A DNA stretch of 64,000 nt from 2-01-FULL-33-17 sp964474375 (GTDB lineage: Bacteria; Patescibacteriota; Minisyncoccia; Phycocordibacterales; UBA9973), in contig CAYYSG010000001.1 in assembly GCA_964474375.1 (NCBI GenBank), positions 1 to 64,000 on the forward strand. The letters are read 5' to 3'. Made by a program: the position numbers and the translations under genes. The notes under the pieces are model-generated. The model saw only the letters and a list, made by a program, of their open reading frames with translations. It was not told the DNA's origin and did not search any database. Each line of letters begins with the position of its first letter. Within the stretch, counting starts at the first letter, position 1. Below are positions 32,967 through 42,426 of this stretch, piece after piece.

Positions 32967-35900
32967 TTATGCTTTAGGTGGTTGGTATTTGTCAGTTGTG
33001 TCGACCTTTGTGTCTTTGTCTTGCCAGCTTCTACCATAGTTTTCATAGAATTTTCTGTCATACTCTGCCATTCTTACTAGCCCTGTAGCTATTGCTGTTG
33101 GTGCTGCTACCCAGCCGAATGGAGCACCTAGTACTGATCCTTTTGCTACGTCGGTATGTAAGAATGAATCATTGAGTACTGCACCTAATTTGCTTCTTGT
33201 TCCTGACGGGCTACTTTTTAGTTGATATGTCATGTTTTCTATATCACGAGCTGCTTCGGCTACATCTTTCAGAGCCTTGTCTTTTGCTTCACCTTCCATG
33301 GAATCTATATCGATTGAATTATAGACTGCCTCGTAAATTCTATTTTTAGCATGTTTATTGAGAATCTCGGTGTCTTTTTTATACTTTTTAATGATCTCTT
33401 TCTTTTTGTCTTCGTCGGCTCCTGCCCATTCTTTGTCAGTTTTTGCTTTGTTTTCAACTTCATTCATTATTTCCATAATGTCAGACCTTTTTGCCATTTT
33501 CTCGTCGGTCTCTGCTTCTTCTAGGTCTTTTCCAATTTTTTCTTTATATACGTCAAGACCAGTTTTACGTTGGAATATTTTACCAGATTTTTCTCTTTGG
33601 AATTGCTTATATCTATCTGCTCTGTCAGTTTTAACTTTTTCCATTGCTTCTTCTGCACCTTTTATTCCGATTACATGCATAGCTTTACCTGTTTTTTCAT
33701 CTACGTATGTATAGCCATCACCTTTTAAGGCATTTAGCTTGTCTTTCTCTATTTTAATTTCTTTTCTAATTTCTTTTTCTGCGTTTCCTAGTTTTGTGGC
33801 TTCTTTGTTTGCGTCTGTTTGGCCGTCTTCGTGTTTCCTTATTTCTTCTTTTAAGGCGTTCTTATCTTCTTCCAGTTTAGCTTTTTGACCTTCAAGTAAG
33901 ACTTTTTTAGCAGTATCTGTCTCAGCGTCTATTTCTTTTTGTTTTTCTTTAATAAGATTTTCTTGTTCGTTGACTTTTCTTGTTTTTGTTGATATTTCAG
34001 CTGCGTGGTCTCTGGCTACTTGTTGGTAAGAACGCATTTCAGAGAATTTTTCATCAGCACGTTCTTTTAGGTCATTAACTATGTCTTCTTGGTTATTTGC
34101 TGCACGTTCTGTTTTTTTCTTAACATCTTCCATTTTGTTGTACATTTCTTGGTCGAACCCTAGAGAGTCTTCAAACTTTTTAATTCTCTCTGTTTTTCTT
34201 TGCATCTGTGCCATGTATCCCCCAGCAGTTGTAGCTGTTTGGAATTGTTTACCAAAGAAAGGTATATAGTTTGTACCAGCTTGCATATTAACCCCTGTGA
34301 ATCCTGATACTGCGCTGGCAGCTTTGTTTTGACGTAAATCAAAGCTACCTTTACGTGTCATATCGAGTGCTCCTACTTTTAGTCTTGCCCATGTGTTGCC
34401 TTCGGCTGCTTTTGTCATTAGTTTTTCTCCTGCGGTACTTTGCATATAACGACTAGCTCTTTTACCTAGTGCATTTCTACCAGCCCAGGCTGCGCCACCT
34501 GTAGCTATTGCTGCACCAAATCCAGCTACGCCAGACGCTACTGCTACTAATTTATCCCCTGCTAGTTTAGCAATGCTCGAAGTCAGGCCTTCTGTCATAG
34601 ATTTTATTAAATATAAGAATCCAATTATCAGCATAAAAGGTATGATCAAACTCATCCACCATTCTATACCCACAACTCCGTCGCCAAATACCGCTTTAAA
34701 AGGATTGTTCTTTACAAATAGTACTAGTATCATCATTAAAACTAGGAATATTGGAGCCTTGAATGCATCTTTTAATAGTCCTTGCATCCATTCTTCAAAA
34801 CCAACCATTTTTAGACCACTTCTTTGTCCTGATGATAACGACAATGAAAACACTGCTAAGGGTGAAAGTATAATTGCAAATATAAGCCCTATAATACGGT
34901 ATATGAACTGCAAAGCTATTTTTAGGAATATCAGCATTGCTATGACGTTAAATATCACACCCATTAGGAGTATCATGAAGACCGTTCCTTTGTTTTCGTC
35001 TACTTTGAATGTAGCAGCGTTGTCATCAAGTCCATCTAAGATGATTTTTTGGGGGTCGTAACCTTCGGCGGCAGTAGATGAAAGACTAATAGCTTTACCA
35101 TCTGCCCCGTCGGTACGACTAAACACGTTGTAGTATAGTTGGCGCGCAGTAATGTTCGATATATCTATAACTATTGTTGTTAGCGGGAATGAAAAGTTAA
35201 TAACCGTAGCCACTATCAGAGTGTTAACTATTAGTTGCTTAGTACCCTGCCCTATGTTTAAAACTAGTTTGAATGCTAAATATAGCAACATAAATATAAA
35301 GAACAAGTTACATACATCACGAATGAATCTCCAGCCGTCTTTTATATACTGTGCATTGTATGAATCTGGCTGGATACTATAAGCCAAAACAAAGTCCATG
35401 ATGCTACCCGCTACACCCAGTAAGAATGCTGTTGGTACAAAAACCATATAGTAAAACCCAACAACAAGACATCCAGTAAACCAAGTGCCAATGTCTTTCG
35501 CATCACATTTAGGCATCCAAGCCGGACCACTACCAGCACTATTGCCTGAGCTTATAAGGACTGCCCCACCTCTGGATGTTTGTGTTATTTGATCTGGTAT
35601 TGATACCGAAACAACAGGAGTATATCCATTGTCGTCAAACCAAGGGTCGTGTTCGTTAGCAAAAAGTCTAAAATAATAAGTTTTGTTTTTTTCAACTTGT
35701 AGTGGTTCTAGTCCAAAAACCATACCAGTTTTTGCATCGCTTATGATAGGTGAATCTACTTTTTCACCGAATATATACGGGTTTAAGTTTATCTCTTTTA
35801 CGTCATTACCTCCTACTTTTGGATCAGTGTTACTAGTTGAATATAAAAGATAAAATCCATATCCACCCTCATTTGCTGTTCGGGTATCTATTTCTGGGTT

Positions 35901-37184
35901 ATTAAAGCCTTTTGTAAAATTATCCCAGTCACCTCCTGGAATGTCTCCAGGAGATGCTTTGCGATTATTATCTACATCATTCCATGCAATAAAATCTGTA
36001 CTATCTGGCTTGTCTATAAGCATAGCAATATCAATGTCTAAAACAGGCTGACTACCCGACATTGCTGGTTCGAGTTTTTTAATTGAATAGTCTTCCATTA
36101 CGTAATTTGCATTTGCAAATTTGTATTGAATATTTTGTTTAGTGCTTGTGTTTAACAAGGTCCATGTTACTTGAGTTCCAGAATTTGCATTTGGGTCAAA
36201 AGCCATTTGAGCTTTTGCGCTAGACCATTCTGTTGATAGCTGGTAGGATCCATCTGTTTTAGGTTCTGGGTCTGTTGTTTGTATCAATTCAGATCTAGAC
36301 AATGTATACAGAGTTCGGTCGCTATTATCTTGAAAGTAATTTACTTTAAAACTCCCCTTTTTTTGTTTAGGTATGTCTGCACTCAAATGAAGGATGTTTT
36401 TATTTGTCTTACCTTCTACTTTTAATGTTCCAACCATATTCTGGGTTACATCAAAACTAGAATAGTCTTTTTCTCTAAATTGGCCCCATTCAACATCAAA
36501 ACTATTACCAGTTCCTTTTTGTGCTTTTATAAAAACAACATGATCTTTTATGTTTTTATAAATAGTTGTACCGATAACTGTATCAGCTAATTCTTCAACC
36601 GCATTTTTATCAGAAGTCTTTTCTGTCCGGATAGTCTTTACTCCTTGCCTGTCTTCTGTTGTATATGTAAATTTATAATGCCCCCACTCATCAAAACCAC
36701 CATTATCCTCAATACATTTTTTAAAAAAAGTAGAAGGTATTGAAAATGTAAAATCTTGTTTTAAATACCCCCTTGCTTCGGTGTTCGCTAGATTTAGGCT
36801 GGCAATAGATGTTTTGTCGGGGCTTGTAAGACTAGGGTTAGATACGAGCGTTACATTACTAGCAGAACAACCTGTTTCTATATCTCCTGGAACAAATCCA
36901 TCTCTTATTTCGTATTCAATTTTATCAATAGAATTTATTCTATGGTTAGGGTCAGTAAAAGCTGAAACTTTTATATTAGTTCCATCAGTAATACCTGTGA
37001 CAATAAGAAAAGCGTCTGCATTTTTAGCATCAACATATTCTCTTTTTTCTACTTTTGGTGTTTGTGCTGATACTGTATTAGCCCTGACACTGATTTTGTT
37101 GTCAGAAAAGTTTATTATGAAAGGTGAAAAAAGCTGGAAGATAACCAGAAAAATAGCTATAAATCCAAAAGCTTTTTGCTTCAT
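32967..37184 (-). CDS. Giant VirB6/TrbL-like membrane protein with extracellular and coiled-coil domains
   Basis: This 1405-residue protein is the largest of the cluster. A signal helix (residues 8-28) is followed by about 500 residues of extracellular beta-rich sequence (Ig-like, with WSSAKAQMAF and fibronectin-type stretches). Next come at least six membrane helices between about 560 and 880, including an RIIGLIFAIILSPLAVFSLS stretch typical of VirB6/TrbL. The last 450 residues are cytoplasmic, charged and coiled-coil (EIRKHEDGQTDANKEATKLG). It probably forms the export channel. The start at 37184 fits the signal peptide; a TATACA box lies 6 nt upstream. Confidence 0.75.
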   Translation of the reverse strand: MKQKAFGFIAIFLVIFQLFSPFIINFSDNKISVRANTVSAQTPKVEKREYVDAKNADAFLIVTGITDGTNIKVSAFTDPNHRINSIDKIEYEIRDGFVPGDIETGCSASNVTLVSNPSLTSPDKTSIASLNLANTEARGYLKQDFTFSIPSTFFKKCIEDNGGFDEWGHYKFTYTTEDRQGVKTIRTEKTSDKNAVEELADTVIGTTIYKNIKDHVVFIKAQKGTGNSFDVEWGQFREKDYSSFDVTQNMVGTLKVEGKTNKNILHLSADIPKQKKGSFKVNYFQDNSDRTLYTLSRSELIQTTDPEPKTDGSYQLSTEWSSAKAQMAFDPNANSGTQVTWTLLNTSTKQNIQYKFANANYVMEDYSIKKLEPAMSGSQPVLDIDIAMLIDKPDSTDFIAWNDVDNNRKASPGDIPGGDWDNFTKGFNNPEIDTRTANEGGYGFYLLYSTSNTDPKVGGNDVKEINLNPYIFGEKVDSPIISDAKTGMVFGLEPLQVEKNKTYYFRLFANEHDPWFDDNGYTPVVSVSIPDQITQTSRGGAVLISSGNSAGSGPAWMPKCDAKDIGTWFTGCLVVGFYYMVFVPTAFLLGVAGSIMDFVLAYSIQPDSYNAQYIKDGWRFIRDVCNLFFIFMLLYLAFKLVLNIGQGTKQLIVNTLIVATVINFSFPLTTIVIDISNITARQLYYNVFSRTDGADGKAISLSSTAAEGYDPQKIILDGLDDNAATFKVDENKGTVFMILLMGVIFNVIAMLIFLKIALQFIYRIIGLIFAIILSPLAVFSLSLSSGQRSGLKMVGFEEWMQGLLKDAFKAPIFLVLMMILVLFVKNNPFKAVFGDGVVGIEWWMSLIIPFMLIIGFLYLIKSMTEGLTSSIAKLAGDKLVAVASGVAGFGAAIATGGAAWAGRNALGKRASRYMQSTAGEKLMTKAAEGNTWARLKVGALDMTRKGSFDLRQNKAASAVSGFTGVNMQAGTNYIPFFGKQFQTATTAGGYMAQMQRKTERIKKFEDSLGFDQEMYNKMEDVKKKTERAANNQEDIVNDLKERADEKFSEMRSYQQVARDHAAEISTKTRKVNEQENLIKEKQKEIDAETDTAKKVLLEGQKAKLEEDKNALKEEIRKHEDGQTDANKEATKLGNAEKEIRKEIKIEKDKLNALKGDGYTYVDEKTGKAMHVIGIKGAEEAMEKVKTDRADRYKQFQREKSGKIFQRKTGLDVYKEKIGKDLEEAETDEKMAKRSDIMEIMNEVENKAKTDKEWAGADEDKKKEIIKKYKKDTEILNKHAKNRIYEAVYNSIDIDSMEGEAKDKALKDVAEAARDIENMTYQLKSSPSGTRSKLGAVLNDSFLHTDVAKGSVLGAPFGWVAAPTAIATGLVRMAEYDRKFYENYGRSWQDKDTKVDTTDKYQPPKA

Positions 37185-37190
37185 ACTGTA

Positions 37191-37196
37191 TGTATA
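37191..37196 (-). promoter_or_regulatory. -10 box of the secretion operon
   Basis: TATACA on the minus strand, 6 nt before the ATG at 37184. A TACAAT at 37198-37203 is an alternative. Confidence 0.5.
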
Positions 37197-37248
37197 AATT
37201 GTAACATATTTTTTAAACATATGAGAAGCATTTTTTGTTTAAAAGTAT

Positions 37249-38103
37249 TTATTTACAAATAGTTTCTTTGGCTTTGTGTATTATACATTCTATCGTGCCG
37301 TTTTGTATCGTGGTTATGGTTTTTATGTTGTACTTGTTTAGCACATTTAGTACTTCGATGTGTGGGTGACCATAGCGGTTATTCTCCCCTGCGGAAATCA
37401 GTGCGTATTTGGGCGTGGTTAGCATGATTAGTCTTTCGCCGGTCGATGTGTTGGATCCATGGTGTCCAACTTTTAATATGTCTATGTTGTTTAAGTATTT
37501 GCCATACTTTTTCAAGACCTCATCTTCTACTTCTTTTGGGGCGTCACCTGTTAGCAGTATCTTTTTGCCTTCGTATTCTATCAGTCCTACCATTGAACCC
37601 GAATTCCTTTCCCAGTCAGCTACATTGCCTTCGGGCCAAAGAACTGTATAAGTCACGCCATGATTTTTGTCCAGAACCACTACATCCCCGCTTTTAGGCT
37701 TATAAATGTTGATTTTTTGCTCTTGGGCTAGTTTTTCTATTTCAGTATAGGCGCTGATGGTGTGATTGGTGCCGGGGCTTAGTATTTGCCCTATTTTGTA
37801 TTTTTCCATTACAAAAGGAAATCCTCCTATATGGTCCAAATCTGGGTTGGAAACCTCGATGATGTCTATTGTCTCACCGGTATTTATATATTTGCCTAGC
37901 TCACTTAGCACGCTCCTGTCGCGGCCTGAATCTATCAGCATTTTCCTGCCGCCGGGGGTTTCTATTAGTGTTGCGTCGCCCTGGCCTATGTTTAGCATAT
38001 ATAGGCTCAAGCTATTTTCTTCAGGTTTTTGCCTAGTTAGTAGAAAAATAAGTATAAAAAAGACTAAAATTGTAATTATCCAGTAAATATTCCGTCTTTT
38101 CAT
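37249..38103 (-). CDS. ComEC-type metallo-beta-lactamase-fold protein, separate from the channel
   Basis: This is a membrane-tethered nuclease-like domain (284 residues) of the ComEC/Rec2 kind. One helix covers residues 5-24. The fold shows GQGDATLIETPGG near 40-52, the metal motif SNPDLDHIGG near 83-92, LLTGDAP near 182-188, KVGHHGSNTS near 206-215 and AGENNRYGHPH near 232-242. The usual His of SHxDxDH is Asn here, so metal binding may be altered. In most bacteria this domain is fused to the ComEC channel; the channel is encoded at 38706-40013. The start at 38103 fits a TATAAT box 6 nt upstream. Confidence 0.85.
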   Translation of the reverse strand: MKRRNIYWIITILVFFILIFLLTRQKPEENSLSLYMLNIGQGDATLIETPGGRKMLIDSGRDRSVLSELGKYINTGETIDIIEVSNPDLDHIGGFPFVMEKYKIGQILSPGTNHTISAYTEIEKLAQEQKINIYKPKSGDVVVLDKNHGVTYTVLWPEGNVADWERNSGSMVGLIEYEGKKILLTGDAPKEVEDEVLKKYGKYLNNIDILKVGHHGSNTSTGERLIMLTTPKYALISAGENNRYGHPHIEVLNVLNKYNIKTITTIQNGTIECIIHKAKETICK

Positions 38104-38109
38104 GTATAA

Positions 38110-38115
38110 ATTATA
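38110..38115 (-). promoter_or_regulatory. -10 box, leaderless type (divergent with 38125)
   Basis: TATAAT on the minus strand, 6 nt before the ATG at 38103. It lies only 9 nt from the -10 box of the divergent superoxide dismutase gene. Confidence 0.75.
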
Positions 38116-38124
38116 ACATTTTGC

Positions 38125-38130
38125 TATAAT
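38125..38130 (+). promoter_or_regulatory. -10 box, leaderless type
   Basis: TATAAT preceded by TGC, 6 nt before the ATG at 38137. With 38110-38115 it makes a very tight divergent promoter pair, so the two genes may interfere with each other. Confidence 0.75.
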
Positions 38131-38136
38131 ACTCCT

Positions 38137-38742
38137 ATGATAGAAAAATACACTGCAAAACAATATGATTTGCCAGAACTAACTGGTATTTCCAAAAAAA
38201 GTATAGAAGAACATATGAAACTATACGAAGGCTATGTTAAACACGCCAACCTAATAAAAGAAAAGCTAGAATCAATCCCCGCGGACGATGCCTATACTCG
38301 CACCGAACTCATGCGACGGTTTTCTTTCGAGTTCTGTGGTATGCGTAATCACGAGCTTTATTTTTGGTCTCTTGTTGGTGGGGCTAGTACTATTCCAAAT
38401 GGTTCAAAGTTAGAATCAGACATCATTCGTGATTTTGGTAGCATAGATGATTTTTTTATAAAATTAAAAGAAATAGCTTTGACTCGGTCCGTTGGTTGGG
38501 CAATGTTGTCCTACGATGTAACATTCGACCACTTGACTTTGTCTTGGGTGGATGAACAGCATATAGGGCAACTCATGAACGTGTTCCCTGTTTATGCTAT
38601 CGATATGTGGGAACATGCTTATGTTTACGACTATCAGCCTAGTGGTAAAAAGAATTATCTTGAAGACTATATCAAAAATACAAATTTCGAATCTTTATCT
38701 AACCGCTACGAAGTTTTTTGCAGTAGCTTAAAACCTTTGTAA
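38137..38742 (+). CDS. Fe/Mn superoxide dismutase
   Basis: This enzyme turns superoxide into oxygen and peroxide. All four metal ligands are placed: His in SKKSIEEHMKLYEGYV near residue 26, His in MRNHELYFWSL near 73, and Asp and His in AIDMWEHAYVYDY near 163-167. The length (201) is typical. Oxygen defence is notable in a small fermentative genome. The gene is inserted between the two halves of comEC on the opposite strand, and its 3' end overlaps the channel gene by 37 nt. Metal choice (Fe or Mn) cannot be told. Confidence 0.93.
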   Translation: MIEKYTAKQYDLPELTGISKKSIEEHMKLYEGYVKHANLIKEKLESIPADDAYTRTELMRRFSFEFCGMRNHELYFWSLVGGASTIPNGSKLESDIIRDFGSIDDFFIKLKEIALTRSVGWAMLSYDVTFDHLTLSWVDEQHIGQLMNVFPVYAIDMWEHAYVYDYQPSGKKNYLEDYIKNTNFESLSNRYEVFCSSLKPL

Positions 38743-40013
38743 AATAAAAATACATAAATAGTCAGTACAATAACCAAAGGAAAATTTTCCACATAGTAGG
38801 CAGACCAAGTTGTCTCGCCTATTTTGTTTATTATATATATCATCAGGTTTGAAATATTTTCCGTAACAAAAGCCGGAATGAATCTGAGGAATTCAGGTGT
38901 GATACCTAGCACAAATCCAAACAGCATTAACACTGGTATCATTGGAACTATTATAATGTTAGCTATAATTCCAAGTGACGAAATTATGCCTATAGAATAA
39001 GCAATATATGGCAAAGTCATAATGCTAGCTGAAATAGTGCTACTCAATGTTTCGGACAAAAATTTGCCAAATCTTTTTTTAACAAAATATCCAGCGACTG
39101 TGCCCTGGTATGCTATTAGTCCAAAAGTTGCCAGTACTGAAAGATGAAAACCCACATCATAGCGTAAAGACAAAGGTGAAATCAGTATCAGCAAGGAGGT
39201 TGCTAAAAATAAAGCATACAGGTTATTGTATTCTAGCCCTCTGGCTCGTGCATAAATCAAGACGAGCGACATTATGCTGGCTCTGACTGCGCTACTGGCT
39301 CCGCCAGCTAATACCAAAAAAGCCAATATACCAAGCGACCCAAACAAACTACGAACCAGTATACTAAACGAAGACAGTATCTTCATAATAGTTTCACTAA
39401 CTATGGTCATGTTGTATCCAGAAAGCGCAATTATATGGCTAGTGCTCGATCGTGACAAATTCAGCCTAAATTCATTTGTCATGTCAGACTTCTCCCCTAA
39501 TAATATCCCGCGTGTTAACGAAGCGCTATTATAACTAAGTGACGCATTTATTTTATTTGCAAAACCAGTGCGTATTTTAAAAAGAAAACTTTTTATTTTG
39601 TTGGCTTGGTTTATACCCAGTACTTCTATTGTGGGTTCGCGGACTATGCCATATATTTTAGATAGTTTTAAATAATTATCATAATCAAATGTTTTACCTG
39701 AGTCGGTAATAAAGTCTTTTGGTTTTTCTATTGTGCTAGTTATTTTTAGCTCATCGCCATAATGGTATTCAGTATAAGGTTCAGTTACTATTAGTAACCT
39801 GCTGTTATCATTCACATTTATTTCGTTTATGGATTTTATTTTTATTCTGTATCTATTTGAACTAATTCTTTTTTCTGGGTAATCATCCACTACTCCTATT
39901 ATTGTAAATTCTTCGTCACCAAAATTAATTTCAATTTCTTCTTTTACAAAACAAAAATACATTCCGTATATTATAGGTATTATGACTATAATAATTCGGA
40001 ATGTATTTTTCAT
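38706..40013 (-). CDS. comEC: ComEC/Rec2-type DNA uptake channel
   Basis: This is the membrane channel that passes single-stranded DNA during natural transformation. The 435-residue protein has an N-terminal helix, a DUF4131/OB-like domain (about 30-150), then the Competence domain with about eight helices. The signature HIIALSGYNMTIV near residues 193-205 is clear, with AGGASSAVRASIM near 237-249. The metallo-beta-lactamase part is absent and is encoded separately at 37249-38103. With two pilus loci in the window, DNA uptake by pili is a plausible function. Confidence 0.9.
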   Translation of the reverse strand: MKNTFRIIIVIIPIIYGMYFCFVKEEIEINFGDEEFTIIGVVDDYPEKRISSNRYRIKIKSINEINVNDNSRLLIVTEPYTEYHYGDELKITSTIEKPKDFITDSGKTFDYDNYLKLSKIYGIVREPTIEVLGINQANKIKSFLFKIRTGFANKINASLSYNSASLTRGILLGEKSDMTNEFRLNLSRSSTSHIIALSGYNMTIVSETIMKILSSFSILVRSLFGSLGILAFLVLAGGASSAVRASIMSLVLIYARARGLEYNNLYALFLATSLLILISPLSLRYDVGFHLSVLATFGLIAYQGTVAGYFVKKRFGKFLSETLSSTISASIMTLPYIAYSIGIISSLGIIANIIIVPMIPVLMLFGFVLGITPEFLRFIPAFVTENISNLMIYIINKIGETTWSAYYVENFPLVIVLTIYVFLFYKGFKLLQKTS

Positions 40014-40537
40014 TATGTAATTTTCAAACCTCGTAATTCTTCAAAACCAGCTCTGTCCCCAGAATACAAATTCATGGATTCTTCTTTAGCTAAGGTCCGG
40101 GCTATATAATCCACTGCTTCGTTACCACCTATACCCATATGGCCAGGTACGTATTTTAAATCTATTTCATGCTTTTTTAATACTTCTTCATAAAGAATAT
40201 CTATTTCCTGCCAGATTTCCTTGTTCAGTACTGGTTTTTTGGCTGCGGTTTTCCAGCCATTCTTTTTCCAGTTTTTAATCCAGCTGGTAATACCATTTTT
40301 TACATATTCGGAATCCAGGTGTATTACGACTGTTTCTTTTTCTCTATTTTTTATTAGCCAGTCTAGTGATTTCAGGAATGCCATTAATTCCATTTGGTTA
40401 TTTGTAGCATGTTCTTTGTGCTCACCATGCTCTTCTATCCAGTCTTTCTTTTTGTCCCAAACTAGGAAACCATATCCGGCTTTGCCAGGGTTACCTAGTG
40501 CACTACCGTCAGTATATATAACTATATTGTGAGTCAT
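40013..40537 (-). CDS. rnhA: Ribonuclease HI
   Basis: This enzyme degrades RNA in RNA-DNA hybrids. The catalytic acids are in place: Asp in IYTDGSALGNPG near residue 9, Glu in NNQMELMAFL near 49, Asp in IHLDSEYV near 74, and the last Asp in GGNEAVDYIA near 142. The length is 174 with a slightly extended C-terminus. Its stop codon overlaps the comEC start codon region by one base, and it is 1 nt from recJ, so recJ-rnhA-comEC look like one operon for DNA processing. Confidence 0.94.
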   Translation of the reverse strand: MTHNIVIYTDGSALGNPGKAGYGFLVWDKKKDWIEEHGEHKEHATNNQMELMAFLKSLDWLIKNREKETVVIHLDSEYVKNGITSWIKNWKKNGWKTAAKKPVLNKEIWQEIDILYEEVLKKHEIDLKYVPGHMGIGGNEAVDYIARTLAKEESMNLYSGDRAGFEELRGLKIT

Positions 40538-40538
40538 T

Positions 40539-42278
40539 TTATTTTAAAGTTATAACGTCTTTTAATCGTACTCGCACGGTGCCCTGCCATAGCTTTGAAT
40601 CCAGTGTGCCGATGATATGCACTGTCTGCCCTATTTGGGGGCTACCTAGGTCATCGATACTTTTATAAAATGCATAAGTACTAGCCGAAGCCCCCGCTGT
40701 GTCACGAAATGTTATTTCTATATGGGCTCCACCTGTTCCGAAATTTCGAATGTCCAGAATGGTTGCATTCTTAAAAGCAAAAATGGGCTCTTCAAAGCCT
40801 TGTCCAAAAGGCGCTAGTTTGGTCAGTGCTCGATGTAAATTCACATGTAGTAGTGATATCGGTAGGACGGCATCTATGTTTTTTTCTATTACAAAATTAG
40901 TATCAGTGTTTTCATCCTTTTGTTTTTGGCTGGCTTTTACCAGAGCATCTTCTATGTCGTAAATCCTGTCCGGGTTTACGGAAAATCCACCAGCTTCGAA
41001 ATGTCCACCGAATTCTAATAGTACATCATTCTCAACATTACTCATTAGTTCATGCATGTTGGTTTTACCGTTACCGCGGCATGATCCTTTGTAGCAAATA
41101 CTGTCTTCTTTTTCGCTACGTCCCCAAACAAATGCTGGTTTGTCGTAGAATTCTACAATCTTAGAAGCAACTAGTCCCAACAGCCCTACTTTCCATGATG
41201 GGTCGCCTACTATGATGATGTCTTTTTCATCTTTGTTCCATTTGGCAATATCGCGACGCGCTTCTTTAACCATAGCGGCTACTAATTTCCTTCTTTCGTT
41301 TGACAGGCTTACTAGTTTGTCTGATGCAATTTTGGCAACATCAGGATCAGTTTCTATTAGTAGTTTGTATGCATCATAAGGACTACCCATGCGTGATGCT
41401 ACATTTAGTTTCGGTGCCAACATAAAAGTTATGTCGTCTTGGGTTAGGTCTCGCATGTATACGCGGGACGCTTTGGCTAGTGCCATTAGTCCAGGGCGGG
41501 TTCTGTTCCGCATTTCATTCATACCTTCTTTTACCAAAGCTTTGTTTTCCGGAGTTAGTTCGACCATGTCAGAGAGTGTTGCAAATGCTGCCATGTCGAC
41601 AACGCTTCTTATAAAATTATTATTTAAATCATATTCATTTCCGTATTTTGTAACAAATGCTCTAGCTAGTGTATACACTACACCTGCGCCACATAGTTCT
41701 TTGTTCGGGTATAGCCCTGCGCCTATTTTAGGGTGAACAATAGCCAACGCATCTGGCGTATTTTCCCCTATTGTGTGGTGGTCGGTTATTATTACATCCA
41801 TTCCATAACTGTTAGCTAGCTGGGTTGACGCAATAGCTGTAATTCCCATATCAATAGTTATTACCAAAGAAGTATTTTGTTTTTTAAAATTTTCTATATG
41901 GTTTTCGGCTAGTCCGTAGCCTTCTACATTTCTGTCGGGTATGGATACAATATAGTTTTTGAATCCAATTTTGTTAAATAATGATGACAGTATCACTGCC
42001 CCAGGAATGCCGTCACAGTCGTAGTCGGCATGAACTGCTATTTTTTCATCTTTGTCTATGGATTCTTTGATACGAGTAATGGCTTTGTCCATGTCATTTA
42101 TTAAAAATGGGTCACCATGTTCTTCGTCTAGTGTGCCGGACAGGTGCCGACGAGCTGTTTCTATGTCTTTAATACCTCGATATCCTAGAATATCGGCTAT
42201 CAAAGTACCGTATTTAAGGTCTAGTTCTTGGATTCTTTCACCATCTCTCTTTCTTAGTGTGTACTTCCCGTTTGGCAT
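40539..42278 (-). CDS. recJ: Single-stranded-DNA-specific exonuclease RecJ
   Basis: This DHH-family 5'-3' exonuclease serves recombination and mismatch repair. Motifs: HADYDCDGIPGA near residue 83, VITIDMG near 140, the DHH box IITDHHTIGE near 165, and DHHA1 with GGHFEAGGFSV near 428. A C-terminal OB-like domain follows. The length of 579 is normal. A TATAAT box ends 8 nt before the ATG. Placement with rnhA and comEC suggests a joint role in handling incoming DNA. Confidence 0.94.
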   Translation of the reverse strand: MPNGKYTLRKRDGERIQELDLKYGTLIADILGYRGIKDIETARRHLSGTLDEEHGDPFLINDMDKAITRIKESIDKDEKIAVHADYDCDGIPGAVILSSLFNKIGFKNYIVSIPDRNVEGYGLAENHIENFKKQNTSLVITIDMGITAIASTQLANSYGMDVIITDHHTIGENTPDALAIVHPKIGAGLYPNKELCGAGVVYTLARAFVTKYGNEYDLNNNFIRSVVDMAAFATLSDMVELTPENKALVKEGMNEMRNRTRPGLMALAKASRVYMRDLTQDDITFMLAPKLNVASRMGSPYDAYKLLIETDPDVAKIASDKLVSLSNERRKLVAAMVKEARRDIAKWNKDEKDIIIVGDPSWKVGLLGLVASKIVEFYDKPAFVWGRSEKEDSICYKGSCRGNGKTNMHELMSNVENDVLLEFGGHFEAGGFSVNPDRIYDIEDALVKASQKQKDENTDTNFVIEKNIDAVLPISLLHVNLHRALTKLAPFGQGFEEPIFAFKNATILDIRNFGTGGAHIEITFRDTAGASASTYAFYKSIDDLGSPQIGQTVHIIGTLDSKLWQGTVRVRLKDVITLK

Positions 42279-42286
42279 ATTTATGG

Positions 42287-42292
42287 ATTATA
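42287..42292 (-). promoter_or_regulatory. -10 box of recJ
   Basis: TATAAT on the minus strand, 8 nt before the ATG at 42278. Confidence 0.65.
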
Positions 42293-42303
42293 TCATATGC
42301 TTC

Positions 42304-42391
42304 GCTAAACTAATCTTTTTAGAAAGTCCTCGGGTCTCCTCGCCAGCAAAAAAGAAGGCTCGGCCAGACATTTATAAAAAGATTGTTTAGC
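42304..42391. repeat. Long imperfect palindrome (REP-like)
   Basis: Arms GCTAAA(CT)AATCTTTTTA at 42304-42321 and TAAAAAGATT(G)TTTAGC at 42375-42391 pair over 16 bp. The enclosed segment is GC-rich and has the words GTCCTCG and CTCGCCAG, both also found in the palindrome at 63835-63903. Confidence 0.7.
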
Positions 42392-42414
42392 TACGCTAGT
42401 CTTTCATATTTTGT

Positions 42415-42420
42415 TATAAT
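42415..42420 (+). promoter_or_regulatory. -10 box, leaderless type
   Basis: TATAAT, 6 nt before the ATG at 42427. Confidence 0.75.
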
Positions 42421-42426
42421 GTATAT

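Noticed and set aside
36781..37197. 138-codon plus-strand frame opposite the VirB6-like gene
   Set aside because: Antisense shadow of the signal and extracellular region of a long, well-supported gene; no promoter and no family features.
38137..38742. Superoxide dismutase as a sixth imported gene
   Set aside because: It has the native 6-nt leaderless TATAAT arrangement and sits in a tight divergent promoter pair, so there is no start-region sign of recent transfer.
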